DNA of 64,000 nt from an uncultured Bulleidia sp. Lineage in GTDB: Bacteria > Bacillota_I > Bacilli_A > Erysipelotrichales > Erysipelotrichaceae. The position numbers and the translations under genes are program-made. The notes under the pieces were generated by a model that was not told the origin of the DNA, ran no database searches, and saw only the letters and a list, made by a program, of their open reading frames with translations. Below, piece by piece: positions 31,641 to 40,751 of this stretch. Each line of letters starts with the position of its first letter. Position 1 is the first letter of the stretch. The stretch spans positions 1 to 64,000 of the forward strand of contig CAKVBD010000002.1 in NCBI GenBank assembly GCA_934725105.1, read 5' to 3'.

Positions 31641-31670
31641 AAAATAGAGAACATTGCGTTCTCTATTTTT
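31641..31670. terminator. Bidirectional terminator
   Basis: AAAATAGAGAAC (31641-31652) pairs perfectly with GTTCTCTATTTT (31658-31669). It closes the NSS gene and the minus-strand infA gene. Confidence 0.9.
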
Positions 31671-31884
31671 ACTTGTTTCTGTATACAATTCTACCGTTTG
31701 TTAGATCGTATGGTGAAATTTCAACCTTTACTTTATCTCCAGGTAGAATTCTAATGTGATGGATTCTGAGCTTACCTGCGAGTGTAGCACGGATATCCAT
31801 TCCATTCGTTAGCTTTACTTTGAATGCGTTAGAAGCGATTTCTTCAACGACACCTTCCATCTGGATTGCATCTTCCTTACTCAA
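31669..31884 (-). CDS. infA: Translation initiation factor IF-1
   Basis: A 71-residue OB-fold protein: KEDAIQMEGVVEEI, FKVKLTNGMDIRATLAGKLR, IRILPGDKVKVEISPYDLT and a basic RIVYRNK end. It binds the ribosomal A site during initiation. AAAGGAGG stands before ATG 31884. It stands alone here, not within the large ribosomal-protein operon where most Firmicutes carry it; an additional copy elsewhere cannot be excluded. Confidence 0.94.
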   Translation of the reverse strand: MSKEDAIQMEGVVEEIASNAFKVKLTNGMDIRATLAGKLRIHHIRILPGDKVKVEISPYDLTNGRIVYRNK

Positions 31885-31951
31885 GACTGATTCCTCCTTT
31901 GTTTTTATTCCTACGAGATAATACCATATTTATGTGTGTTTTGCACACTTT

Positions 31952-32647
31952 TTATGCATCTTTTGGATGACGTTCTTTATAAGAAGTCTCACATCCACAA
32001 TAATCCTGCCGATATAAACAATACGCATCACATATCTTTTCAGATTTTAGAGCACCATTGGCTTTCTTGAAATCTGATACAAAATATTTCGTATGATCAT
32101 ATTGCTTCTGCAGATTCAAGCCAATTTCATTGATTTTCTGAGAATCTTTCTGTCTGGAGAATGTCATAACAGTTGTGAAATAATCAAAGTGATGTGTATT
32201 TGCATATGCAAATGCATGATTCATTCTTTCTGCGTAACATCCAAAACAGCTTTTCCATCCTTCTGGATCTGTACTTCGATTCTTTAAAATCGTAGAAGCA
32301 TACGTATCATAGTCATATGGTTCTACAATCAATGGAATTTCATCATGCCACCTTTCTTTCAGATATCGTTTTAATTCGTTTAAACGATGATCATGTTCTT
32401 CTTTTGGCCAGATATTGGAGTTGTTATACATGATCGTTACATCAAATCCATTTTCCTTTAGGAAATCAATTGGCCAGCATGCACATACAATACAACATAC
32501 ATGCAGAACGATAGAAGGAGAACGATCAGGATGTTCTTTTTTAAAACATTCAATTTCTTTTAAAGATTCCTTGTAGAAATTTCGTTTGTTTGAAGATTTA
32601 CGAGAGAATATATAATCAAGATATTCCTGTTTTTCTTTTTCATTCAT
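31952..32647 (-). CDS. queH: Epoxyqueuosine reductase QueH
   Basis: QueH makes the last step of queuosine synthesis, reducing epoxyqueuosine in tRNA. The 231-residue protein has the family Cys clusters: HVCCIVCACWP, CFGCYAERM and DYCGCETSYKERH, which hold an iron-sulphur cluster and second metal. YNNSNIWPKEEHDHRL is conserved. It starts at ATG 32647, overlapping the queA end by eight bases, so tgt, queA and queH form one operon. Confidence 0.93.
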   Translation of the reverse strand: MNEKEKQEYLDYIFSRKSSNKRNFYKESLKEIECFKKEHPDRSPSIVLHVCCIVCACWPIDFLKENGFDVTIMYNNSNIWPKEEHDHRLNELKRYLKERWHDEIPLIVEPYDYDTYASTILKNRSTDPEGWKSCFGCYAERMNHAFAYANTHHFDYFTTVMTFSRQKDSQKINEIGLNLQKQYDHTKYFVSDFKKANGALKSEKICDAYCLYRQDYCGCETSYKERHPKDA

Positions 32648-33686
32648 TTGTTAATAACATGCAGTCACCAAATGAGAAGAAACGATATTTTTCTTTGACT
32701 GCTTCCTTGTATGCATTCATAACATTTTCATATCCAGCTAAGGCACAGATCATCATGATCAGCGTACTCTTAGGCAGATGGAAGTTTGTCAGCATGCCAT
32801 CAATTGTATGATACTTGTAGCCAGGATAAATGAACAGCTTTGTTTCTAAGGAACATGCTTCAAACTTTCCATATGCATTCCATACAGATTCCAATGTTCT
32901 AACAGATGTTGTTCCAATCGCAAAGATTCTTCTGCCTTCTGCTTTTGCTGTGTTCAATGTATCTGCAGCTTCCTTGCTCATCATGCATACTTCTGCGTGC
33001 ATATCATGATCTTTCACATGTTCTGTATCCATTGGTCTAAATGTACCAAGTCCTACATGTAATGTAACGTCTACAATCGTTACGCCTTTTTCACGTAGTG
33101 CATCAAAGATTTCCTTTGTGAAATGCAGACCAGCAGTAGGGGCAGCAGCACTGCCTTCAATTTTGGAATAGACTGTCTGATAGCGTTCTGGATCATTGAG
33201 CTTTTCATGGATATATGGTGGTAGAGGAACTTCACCTAACTGATCTAGAATCTCATTGAAGATACCAGTATAGATCATCTTGAACTTACGTAAACCCTTA
33301 TCTCCAATTTCAACACACTTTGCTTTGAGTCTGCCATCATGGAAAGATACGACAGTATCAATCTTTACAACCTTGGCATTTCCAACAAGACACTCCCAGA
33401 TATCATCTTCCATTTGTCTTAGAAGCAATAATTCAACATGTGCACCTGTTTCTTCCTTTGTACCAAATAGACGTGCTGGAATGACACGTGTGTTGTTTCT
33501 AACAATGACATCTCCTGCATGGAAATAGTCGACAATATCATAGAAATGCTTATGTTCATATTCACCTGTAGGAATATGTAATACCATCATTCTACTTGTT
33601 TTACGATCTTTCAAAGGTGTCTGTGCAATTAATTCTTCTGGCAGATCATAATCAAAATCTGTTGTTTTAATATCATTTAGATCCAT
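32640..33686 (-). CDS. queA: tRNA ribosyltransferase-isomerase QueA
   Basis: QueA transfers the ribosyl part of S-adenosylmethionine to preQ1-tRNA to give epoxyqueuosine. The 348-residue protein has DYDLPEELIAQTPL, ARLFGTKEETGAHVELLLL, TVYSKIEGSAAAPTAGLHF and GTTSVRTLES, all typical. The frame extends to 33707, but ATG 33686 follows the tgt stop by one base and has GAGG upstream. It overlaps queH at its end. Confidence 0.96.
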   Translation of the reverse strand: MDLNDIKTTDFDYDLPEELIAQTPLKDRKTSRMMVLHIPTGEYEHKHFYDIVDYFHAGDVIVRNNTRVIPARLFGTKEETGAHVELLLLRQMEDDIWECLVGNAKVVKIDTVVSFHDGRLKAKCVEIGDKGLRKFKMIYTGIFNEILDQLGEVPLPPYIHEKLNDPERYQTVYSKIEGSAAAPTAGLHFTKEIFDALREKGVTIVDVTLHVGLGTFRPMDTEHVKDHDMHAEVCMMSKEAADTLNTAKAEGRRIFAIGTTSVRTLESVWNAYGKFEACSLETKLFIYPGYKYHTIDGMLTNFHLPKSTLIMMICALAGYENVMNAYKEAVKEKYRFFSFGDCMLLTNE

Positions 33687-33687
33687 C

Positions 33688-34818
33688 TTAAAATCCTCTT
33701 TCATCAAATTTCATTGTTGCAAGCTTTTCAGCTTTAAATTCATTGAAACGATCTTCTTTGATCGCTGTACGCGCATCTTCCATCAGTTTGATCAAGAAAC
33801 GAATGTTATGAATAGAAAATAATCTTGTACCAAAACCTTCATTTGCACGACATAAGTGATTTAAGTATGCACGTGTATAGTTACGACATGTATAACAGTC
33901 ACATTCTTCATCTAGAGGTCTGAAGTCTTCTTTGTATTGTGCCTTGCGAATATTGATTCTTCCATGGGAAGTCATCAGTGTTCCATGACGTGCAATACGT
34001 GTAGGCAGTACACAGTCACACATATCAATATTCATGCTTACCGCATCTAATAAATCGTTGACTGCACCAACACCCATTAAATATCTTGGCTTATCAAATG
34101 GAAGTACTTCCTGAGACATCTGCACCATCTTGCGGAATGTTTCCTTGTCTTCTCCAACAGATGTACCGCCAATGGCGTATCCTGGAAAATCCATTTCAAC
34201 AAGCTTTTCCGCACAGTAGTGACGAAGATCTTCATATTCACCACCCTGAACGATACCAAAGATACCTTGTTCATCTGGTCGTGTATTGGCATTCTTTCCT
34301 CTTTCAGCCCAACGTAATGTTCTTTCCATACTCTTTTTTGCATATTCATATGTAGCAGGGAATGGAATACATTCATCAAAGCTCATCATGATATCTGCAC
34401 CAATCTTATTCTGGATCTGAATGCTCTTTTCAGGAGAAAGGAACATCTTATCTCCGTTTAAGATATTTCTGAATTCAACGCCTTCTTCTGTAATCTTGCG
34501 TGTTTTGGCAAGAGAGAATACCTGGAAACCACCAGAATCCGTCAGCATTGGGCCAGGATAGCGCATGAAGTTCTGTACGCCGCCAGCCTTGGCAACGATA
34601 TCTTCTCCAGGACGCAGCCATAGGTGATATGTATTGGCAAGTACGATACCACTTCCCATTTCTACAAGTTCTTCTGGAGAAATGAATTTTACTGTTGCCT
34701 GTGTACCTACAGGCATAAACATTGGTGTTTCCACATCACCATGTGGTGTATGCAAGATTCCTGTTCTTGCACCTGAGTTTTTATCTATGTGTGTAATCTC
34801 AAATGTAATTGGGTTCAT
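33688..34818 (-). CDS. tgt: tRNA-guanine transglycosylase
   Basis: Tgt exchanges guanine-34 of GUN anticodons for preQ1. The 376-residue barrel enzyme shows MFMPVGTQATVKF, LTDSGGFQVFSL with the catalytic Asp region, YAIGGTSVGE, and the zinc site CDCYTCRNYTRAYLNHL. First gene of the tgt-queA-queH operon. Genes for making preQ1 (queCDEF) are not nearby, so the cell may salvage preQ1 or queuine, or carry them elsewhere. Confidence 0.97.
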   Translation of the reverse strand: MNPITFEITHIDKNSGARTGILHTPHGDVETPMFMPVGTQATVKFISPEELVEMGSGIVLANTYHLWLRPGEDIVAKAGGVQNFMRYPGPMLTDSGGFQVFSLAKTRKITEEGVEFRNILNGDKMFLSPEKSIQIQNKIGADIMMSFDECIPFPATYEYAKKSMERTLRWAERGKNANTRPDEQGIFGIVQGGEYEDLRHYCAEKLVEMDFPGYAIGGTSVGEDKETFRKMVQMSQEVLPFDKPRYLMGVGAVNDLLDAVSMNIDMCDCVLPTRIARHGTLMTSHGRINIRKAQYKEDFRPLDEECDCYTCRNYTRAYLNHLCRANEGFGTRLFSIHNIRFLIKLMEDARTAIKEDRFNEFKAEKLATMKFDERGF

Positions 34819-34904
34819 TGTATATTTTTCCTTTTTTCAACCTTATAAGTATAACAAATTCTTTTGATATGCACGAGACCACATGATGTTATAATACTAT
34901 ACGT

Positions 34905-35369
34905 ATGAAATCACAAGTCATTAGATGCAGAAATCTGCCAAAAGATCCAAAAACATATGAAAAGATCATCAATGTAAAACCAGTTGGTCTATTGATCATC
35001 ACTTTGATCGTTGGTGTTTTGATTACAATATTGAAACCGTATCTAGCAATGAGTGGGATATCCATGATTGCTTTATCATTGTTTTGTCTGATAGTGATGC
35101 CGGATCGTGATTTATGTAAGTTTACAAAAGACTACCTTGTTTTATATAACAGACATAATCGAGATGAGTGTTCTCTTATATATTGGGATGAAGTTGTATC
35201 ATGGCATTATGAATGGTATAAAACATATGATCAGCTTGTTATTGAAATGATTGATGGTTCAACAGAAATTCAGGATATGTATTCCATTGGTTCCATTAAG
35301 AGAAGCATGGATCATCATATCCCGGGAAAAATGAAAAAGAACAAGCATTTTAGGAAGGAAAAGAGATGA
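34905..35369 (+). CDS. Small membrane protein of unknown function
   Basis: A 154-residue protein with two adjacent membrane helices (about 28-68: GLLIITLIVGVLITIL and ISMIALSLFCLIVM) and a soluble C-terminal half (YLVLYNRHNRDECSLIYWDEV, then QLVIEMIDGS) like the PH-type domains of YcxB-like proteins. A TATAAT (34889-34894) lies only 10 bases before ATG 34905, so the leader is very short. The stop overlaps the arsR-type gene by ATGA. Function unknown. Confidence 0.6.
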   Translation: MKSQVIRCRNLPKDPKTYEKIINVKPVGLLIITLIVGVLITILKPYLAMSGISMIALSLFCLIVMPDRDLCKFTKDYLVLYNRHNRDECSLIYWDEVVSWHYEWYKTYDQLVIEMIDGSTEIQDMYSIGSIKRSMDHHIPGKMKKNKHFRKEKR

Positions 35370-35698
35370 AATATCAAGATAGTGAAGGCGTAGAAATTGC
35401 TAAGAAACAAATGATTGCTGAAAAAGATGTCGATGCGATGAGTGAAATATTTGATATGTTTGGAGATTCCACTAGACTAAAGATCATGAATGCCTTGTTT
35501 GCCCATGAATTATGTGTCAGTGATCTTGCTTCTTTGCTGGAGATGAGTACATCTGCAATATCTCATCAGCTCTCAAATTTAAAAAAGACAAAGCTTGTCC
35601 GTACTAGAAAAATTGGAAAAATGGTCTATTATTCTATGGCAGATGAACATATTGAAAATATATACCGTATGGCATTAGAACATATTCATGAAAAATAG
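35366..35698 (+). CDS. ArsR/SmtB-family regulator
   Basis: A 110-residue winged-helix repressor. MFGDSTRLKIMNALFAHELCVSDLASLL contains the ELCVSDL motif of metal-sensing members (Cys at the alpha3 site), and the recognition helix is MSTSAISHQLSNLKK. Such proteins leave DNA when Cd, Zn, Pb or similar binds. It overlaps the membrane gene before it and stands 15 bases from the FMN oxidoreductase after it, an unusual setting without a metal pump. Confidence 0.9.
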   Translation: MKYQDSEGVEIAKKQMIAEKDVDAMSEIFDMFGDSTRLKIMNALFAHELCVSDLASLLEMSTSAISHQLSNLKKTKLVRTRKIGKMVYYSMADEHIENIYRMALEHIHEK

Positions 35699-35713
35699 AA
35701 GGAAGTGTTGGAA

Positions 35714-36694
35714 ATGAGTTTGAAATGTAGAGAATGCAAAGAATGTAACGGAATCGCCTGTAGAGGAGAAATCCCAGGACTTGGTGGAAAAGACACAGGA
35801 AAATCATTTATTCGCAATGTCGAAAAAATGAAAGAAGTAAAGATCAATCTGGATGTTCTGTGTGATGATGCACCAATTTCTACAGAAACAGAAATCTTAT
35901 CACAGAAGATGCGTGCACCAATCTTTGTTGCGCCAGTTGCGGGCATCAAAGGAAATTATGGTGCTGATATCAGTGAATATGACTATAACTGTAATGTTTT
36001 AAAAGCATGTGAGGATACAGGTATTGTTGGATTTACTGGTGATGGAATTGATCTTGAAAACTTGTTTGCTTTACCTGCACAGGCTGTCAATGATCATGGT
36101 GGAAAAGGGATTGTTACAATCAAGCCATGGATCAAAGAAGGTGTTGATGCACGTATTGATGTATTGAAAGATAAGAAGTTTATGGCTGTTGCAATGGATG
36201 TGGATGCAGCTGGTCTTCCTTTACTAAGAGCAGGTAAGACACCTGTTGAAAACAAGAATGCTGAAAAGCTGAGATATGTAAAAGAAAACTTGAATAAGCC
36301 ATTTATTGTAAAGGGTGTGATGAGTGTACATGCTGCGCTTGTCGCAAAAGAAGCAGGAGCAGATGCAATTGTTGTCAGCAATCATGGTGGAAGAGTATTG
36401 GATGATTGTAAAGCTACCATTGAAGTATTGCCTGAAATCGTAAAAGCTGTTGGTAATGATATGACAGTATTTGTTGATGGTGGTATCCGTAGTGGTATGG
36501 ATGTATTTAAGTGTCTTGCATTAGGTGCAGATGGTGTTCTTGTTGGTAGACCATTTGCATTGAGCTGTGTGAAGGGTGGAAGCGAAGGTCTTGAAAAAAC
36601 AATTCGTTTATATATTGATCAATTACAGTCAACAATGCGCATGACAGGTTGTCATTCTATTAAAGATATTGATGCCTCTAAAGTGAGTATTTGA
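35714..36694 (+). CDS. FMN-dependent alpha-hydroxy-acid oxidoreductase-like protein
   Basis: A 326-residue TIM-barrel protein of the lactate oxidase/dehydrogenase superfamily. PIFVAPVAGIKGNYG, FIVKGVMSVHAALVAKEAG (catalytic-site Lys), VVSNHGGRVLD with the catalytic His, VFVDGGIRSGMDVFK and GADGVLVGRPFA are visible. The N-terminus has a Cys group, CRECKECNGIACRG, absent from classical lactate oxidases; it may bind a metal cluster. ATG 35714 with GGAAG upstream is chosen over a TTG at 35705. Operon with the ArsR-type gene. The substrate is unknown. Confidence 0.87.
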   Translation: MSLKCRECKECNGIACRGEIPGLGGKDTGKSFIRNVEKMKEVKINLDVLCDDAPISTETEILSQKMRAPIFVAPVAGIKGNYGADISEYDYNCNVLKACEDTGIVGFTGDGIDLENLFALPAQAVNDHGGKGIVTIKPWIKEGVDARIDVLKDKKFMAVAMDVDAAGLPLLRAGKTPVENKNAEKLRYVKENLNKPFIVKGVMSVHAALVAKEAGADAIVVSNHGGRVLDDCKATIEVLPEIVKAVGNDMTVFVDGGIRSGMDVFKCLALGADGVLVGRPFALSCVKGGSEGLEKTIRLYIDQLQSTMRMTGCHSIKDIDASKVSI

Positions 36695-36829
36695 AAAATA
36701 ATTGAATAATTTTTCAAAAAAACAGTAAGAGGTTACATTGTGGAAAATTAGATAAGAAATAATGTAGTTTATCTTGTTTACTTTTCATATACTCTCAAGT
36801 AAAATGATTCATGGAGTGTGAAGTTTAAA

Positions 36830-37222
36830 ATGAAAGAATTTGAAAACAATGCCCTTTTCTGGCAGAAAGTTGATAGCTTGTTCTTGTCTAGTACAAAAAC
36901 ATTGATGAAGAAAAAAGGAGATCATCACGATACATATAACAATCTTGTATATCCTGTAGATTATTCACGTATCGTTGATATGAAGAGTCCTTCTGCTCAT
37001 GGTGTTGCGGTATATATGGGAAGTGGAAACAGAAACAGTGTAACTGGTTTGATCGTTGCCGCAGATATTCTTGAAAAAGAATTAGATGTTAAATTACTTG
37101 CAGGCTGTACAGACGAAGAAATTGAAGAAGTTCTTCGCTATCTCAACCAGACAGAGTTCCAGAAAACAATTTTTATCAGAAGAAATTCTGTTGTTCCTGA
37201 ATGGGCGCAGGGAGATAACTAA
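36830..37222 (+). CDS. Short inorganic pyrophosphatase-like protein
   Basis: A 130-residue protein. NNLVYPVDYSRIVDM and VAVYMGSGNRNSVTGLIVAADIL, followed by KLLAGCTDEEIEEVLRYLN, match short Firmicute proteins annotated as pyrophosphatases, although most acidic metal ligands of family I enzymes are not evident. It may have another function. ATG 36830 is chosen; an upstream GTG (36818) is in frame. GGAG at 36813-36816 is the only ribosome binding site candidate. It stands alone before a convergent gene. Confidence 0.5.
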   Translation: MKEFENNALFWQKVDSLFLSSTKTLMKKKGDHHDTYNNLVYPVDYSRIVDMKSPSAHGVAVYMGSGNRNSVTGLIVAADILEKELDVKLLAGCTDEEIEEVLRYLNQTEFQKTIFIRRNSVVPEWAQGDN

Positions 37223-37223
37223 T

Positions 37224-37250
37224 AAAAAAACCGGGTGACCGGTTTTTTTT
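37224..37250. terminator. Bidirectional terminator
   Basis: A-run then CCGG (37231-37234), loop GTGA, CCGG (37239-37242), T8. Serves the plus-strand gene and the minus-strand phospholipase gene. Confidence 0.9.
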
Positions 37251-38121
37251 AATCTTCATATGCAATTTCTGTTCCACAGAAATTCTTTTTGAAATCATCA
37301 TTTGTATGATGCAGCAGGATACGATGTGCTTTTAATACAGCTTTTCCATATAACTGTGGGAAGGACGAAGAAATTGTTTCTTCTGCATTCCAAGGTAATG
37401 GATAGCTTTTGTAATCCAGATTGATGATATCTAATACATTTGTATTATCGAGCATCATTGCGGTAATCGCATGTGTTCCTTTCATGACAACATTTTCAAT
37501 TGCATAAAAGAAATCATGTTTGATTTTATTTGGAGCGAGTACACGCGTATAAAAAGCAACGTCCTGGATTGCACGATTTAAGTGTTTTTCAGAAATAGAG
37601 ATATGGAAAACATCCATAAACATATTGTGATACATTTCAGCTAGTTGCCTGCGGCAAGATGCATTGATCTTCAGGTATTCATATACATTGTATGATTCTT
37701 TACTTCTGCCACGCTGTGCAAGCATCCATACATCAATTTCACTTTCCAGTCCAACATGGATTTCTCCTTCATTTGTGCCCGTTTCATTGTGCAGTTTACG
37801 AGAAACGCCATATACAAGAGGGTGGACTGTAGAATCCAGGCAATAATGGCAAAGATAGCCTAGAAAGTAGCTTTTTAGATCTTCACTTGTATTGGCATAT
37901 CTTTCAAAGTAGGAGATGACTTCTGCTACTTTATGTACATGCATCATATTTCCATATTTCTTTGTAGAACCAGGTAAGATGGATGCGCGGTTAAAGAACA
38001 ATAGATCAGGACCTTGGGATCCTAGAAAAAACATTTGTTTGTTTTTTACAAGCTTTGCGATTTCTGGCGATGTTCTTAAAACATCTTTTGCCATTTCCAC
38101 ATGTGTTGTAGCAGCTGGCAT
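37249..38121 (-). CDS. Zinc-dependent phospholipase C family protein
   Basis: A 290-residue protein of the Zn_dep_PLPC family. The metal ligands are spread as in that family: the N-terminal MPAATTHVEMA, GSQGPDLLFF, GYLCHYCLDSTVHPLVYG and HVGLESEIDVWML. There is no signal peptide, so it may act inside the cell. ATG 38121 lies one base behind the stop of the aminotransferase gene, with AAAGG upstream, so the two are coupled. The true substrate is uncertain. Confidence 0.87.
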   Translation of the reverse strand: MPAATTHVEMAKDVLRTSPEIAKLVKNKQMFFLGSQGPDLLFFNRASILPGSTKKYGNMMHVHKVAEVISYFERYANTSEDLKSYFLGYLCHYCLDSTVHPLVYGVSRKLHNETGTNEGEIHVGLESEIDVWMLAQRGRSKESYNVYEYLKINASCRRQLAEMYHNMFMDVFHISISEKHLNRAIQDVAFYTRVLAPNKIKHDFFYAIENVVMKGTHAITAMMLDNTNVLDIINLDYKSYPLPWNAEETISSSFPQLYGKAVLKAHRILLHHTNDDFKKNFCGTEIAYED

Positions 38122-38122
38122 A

Positions 38123-39358
38123 TTAATTAAGTGACCTTTCAATTTCTTTCATTTTTTCTGCTAAACCATATACTTTTGCGACTGGTAAAGAACATACCGC
38201 AACACGAATACCTTTGTTCACTGCGACTGTATAGATATGCGCAGCCATAAGTGCCTTGTGGAATGCATCACGATAGGCATTATCTTTCATCTTTAATGTA
38301 ACAAAGAAACCTTCCTTGTATGGATAATGCGCTAATCCAACTTGATCTGCTTCTTCTAAGAAGATTTCACTTCTTTTTTTCATGAGATCAATATATTTCT
38401 GCTTTTCTTTCATGTATGCATCTTTACCTTCTGTAATGATCCATACGAAGTTGCTCATTGCGGCATTTGGAATATTTGACCATGTTGCACGTGCCTTCTT
38501 TTCCATAAAGATTTCAGCTTCTCTTACGGCTTCTTCTTTTTGTGCAAGAATAACAGCACCACCACATCTCAATCCATAGGATGTTAAAGCCTTTGAACAA
38601 GAGAATTCAACAACGATCATGACGTTATCAGAAATATCATTGAATGTTTCCATATAGTCTCTACTTGTTGATAACTGATAAGAATAGTCAATATATGCAA
38701 TATCATTCAATAAAACAACAGAATGTGTTTTAGATACTTCATTTAAGAATGCAATGAGTTCTTTCCATTCTTCTTTTGTTAAAGAGTAACCTGTAGGGTT
38801 ATGACAAGGGTCATTGATGATCATACAGATATGATCTTGTTTCAACATGACTTTTTGAATTGTTTCTTTTACAGAACACAAGTTAAAATGATCTTCTTCA
38901 AACATGTGATAGCGTTCAACATCAATGTTATTGACAGAAGCCATCAAAGCATAGTTCCCCCATGCAATATCTGGAATGATCAAAGTATCTCCAGCATCTA
39001 AAAATGTCTCAATGGACATACTTACAGCACCGCTTCCACCAGGTGTAGCGATGACAGAATGTGCAAGCTTTACATCTGCATCTTGCTTGACCCATTCATA
39101 GACAGCTTTTCTATAATCAGGATTTCCTGAAAAGCTAGAAGCATAGGCAGCCTTTGTACGATGATCAATGGCATCGTAATGATTGAATACTTCATCTAAT
39201 GCGACGAGCTGTTCATCTTCTCCATATAATGAGCCAATCGTTGCATCAATTACATTTTCACTTCCATTTTGTTGTTTGTCTTGTTTCGCTTTTGAAACAA
39301 TTGAGAACACGTTATCTACGATAGGTGTTTTATCAGCACTTTTCTTAACAAATGTCAT
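38123..39358 (-). CDS. PLP-dependent aminotransferase, class I/II
   Basis: A 411-residue fold-type I aminotransferase. IATPGGSGAVSMSIETF, NDPCHNPTGYSLTKEEW (Asn of the PLP pocket), DIAYIDYSY, FSCSKALTSYGLRCGGAV with the PLP Lys, and a late Arg (IRVAVCSLP) are visible. The frame is open to 39499, but ATG 39358 has TAGGAGAATC upstream and starts the homologous part (MTFVKKSADK). Probably acts on aromatic or similar amino acids; the acceptor is not clear. It is followed directly by the phospholipase-like gene. Confidence 0.9.
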   Translation of the reverse strand: MTFVKKSADKTPIVDNVFSIVSKAKQDKQQNGSENVIDATIGSLYGEDEQLVALDEVFNHYDAIDHRTKAAYASSFSGNPDYRKAVYEWVKQDADVKLAHSVIATPGGSGAVSMSIETFLDAGDTLIIPDIAWGNYALMASVNNIDVERYHMFEEDHFNLCSVKETIQKVMLKQDHICMIINDPCHNPTGYSLTKEEWKELIAFLNEVSKTHSVVLLNDIAYIDYSYQLSTSRDYMETFNDISDNVMIVVEFSCSKALTSYGLRCGGAVILAQKEEAVREAEIFMEKKARATWSNIPNAAMSNFVWIITEGKDAYMKEKQKYIDLMKKRSEIFLEEADQVGLAHYPYKEGFFVTLKMKDNAYRDAFHKALMAAHIYTVAVNKGIRVAVCSLPVAKVYGLAEKMKEIERSLN

Positions 39359-39435
39359 GTTTGATTCTCCTAAATATAAATACGGACAAATTATAACACT
39401 TTCACGTCTATTCGTTGTAGAATTGAATGCATATG

Positions 39436-40743
39436 ATGCAACTTCCAGAGAAATATTTAAATGAAATGAAAAACATATTGAAAGATGAGTTCGATGCATA
39501 TCTACAATCTTTCAATGAAGAACATATTACATCTCTTAGAGTCAATGAATCTAAGATTTCTGTTGAGGAATTTTTAAAGATCTTCCCATATCCATTAGAA
39601 CGTGTACCATGGTGTCATAATGGATTCTATTATCGTTCCAGTGATCCAGTGAGTAAACATCCATACTACTATGCTGGGCTTTACTATATTCAGGAAGCAA
39701 GTGCAATGCTTCCTGCAGAAACACTTCCAATTGAAGAAAATGATCGCGTACTGGATGTCTGTGCTGCGCCAGGCGGAAAAAGTACTGAACTAGGGGTGAA
39801 GCTGAAAGACAGTGGTGTATTGATTTCTAATGACATTTCTTATTCAAGATGTCAGGCACTTTTAAAGAATCTTGAGAGATTTGGAATTCGTAATGCATAT
39901 GTAGTGAGTGAATCTCCAGATAAATTGGAACATTATTTCGACCAATACTTTGATAAAATCTTAATAGATGCGCCTTGCAGTGGGGAAGGCATGTTTCGAA
40001 AAGATGCAAGTCTTATTGAATCATGGAAAGAAAAAGATTCTTCCTATTATGTACCGATTCAAAAAAGTATTATGCAGAGTGCATTGAAGATGTTAAAGAG
40101 TGGTGGATATATTGTATATTCCACATGTACATTTTCAAAAGAAGAAGATGAAGAAATTATCCAGTATGCTTTATCTCTAGATGATTCTTTAGAAGTTGTA
40201 CCACTTCCTTATGTAGAAGGCTTTGTACAGAATGCATATGGAACAAAACTGTTTCCACATCGTATTCATGGAGAAGGGCATTTTGTTTCCCTGTTAAGAA
40301 AAAAAGGAGACAAAAAAGAAAACAGATATCGCAAGGATACAGTAACATTTGAGGAAGGTAATATTCATGCATCTTTTCTTTCTTCTAAGAAATTAGAAAT
40401 CAAAGAAAGAATATATGCATGTAGAGATACAGCTGTTGATCTTGATGGTTTAAGAATCATGCGTTCTGGTGTATTGCTTGCGGAAAAGAAAAAGGGACGC
40501 ATTGAATGCAATGAAATATTGCCAATGTATCTCAAAGCAAAGGAATTGAAAAACAGTATTTCTTTGCATGCGGATGATATTCGTGTCATCAAGTATTTAA
40601 AAGGTGAAACGATTGATGTGAAAGATCAAGCCTGCAAGGATGGTTTGCATGTACTTTGTGTCGATGGCTATCCTTTAGGATTTGTGAAGTGCAGTAAGGG
40701 AATTTGTAAAAACAAGTATCCAAAAGCATGGATACTGAAGTAG
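39436..40743 (+). CDS. rRNA m5C methyltransferase, RsmF/YebU-like
   Basis: A 435-residue methyltransferase of the NOL1/NOP2/Sun group, making 5-methylcytosine in rRNA. RVLDVCAAPGGKSTELG binds SAM. The two catalytic Cys are in DAPCSGEGMFRK and YSTCTFSKEEDEE. The C-terminal third (from about 300) fits the PUA-like extension of RsmF. ATG 39436 is preferred to the ATGs at 39427 and 39433. The HAD gene follows after eight bases. Confidence 0.92.
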   Translation: MQLPEKYLNEMKNILKDEFDAYLQSFNEEHITSLRVNESKISVEEFLKIFPYPLERVPWCHNGFYYRSSDPVSKHPYYYAGLYYIQEASAMLPAETLPIEENDRVLDVCAAPGGKSTELGVKLKDSGVLISNDISYSRCQALLKNLERFGIRNAYVVSESPDKLEHYFDQYFDKILIDAPCSGEGMFRKDASLIESWKEKDSSYYVPIQKSIMQSALKMLKSGGYIVYSTCTFSKEEDEEIIQYALSLDDSLEVVPLPYVEGFVQNAYGTKLFPHRIHGEGHFVSLLRKKGDKKENRYRKDTVTFEEGNIHASFLSSKKLEIKERIYACRDTAVDLDGLRIMRSGVLLAEKKKGRIECNEILPMYLKAKELKNSISLHADDIRVIKYLKGETIDVKDQACKDGLHVLCVDGYPLGFVKCSKGICKNKYPKAWILK

Positions 40744-40751
40744 GAGGAAAG

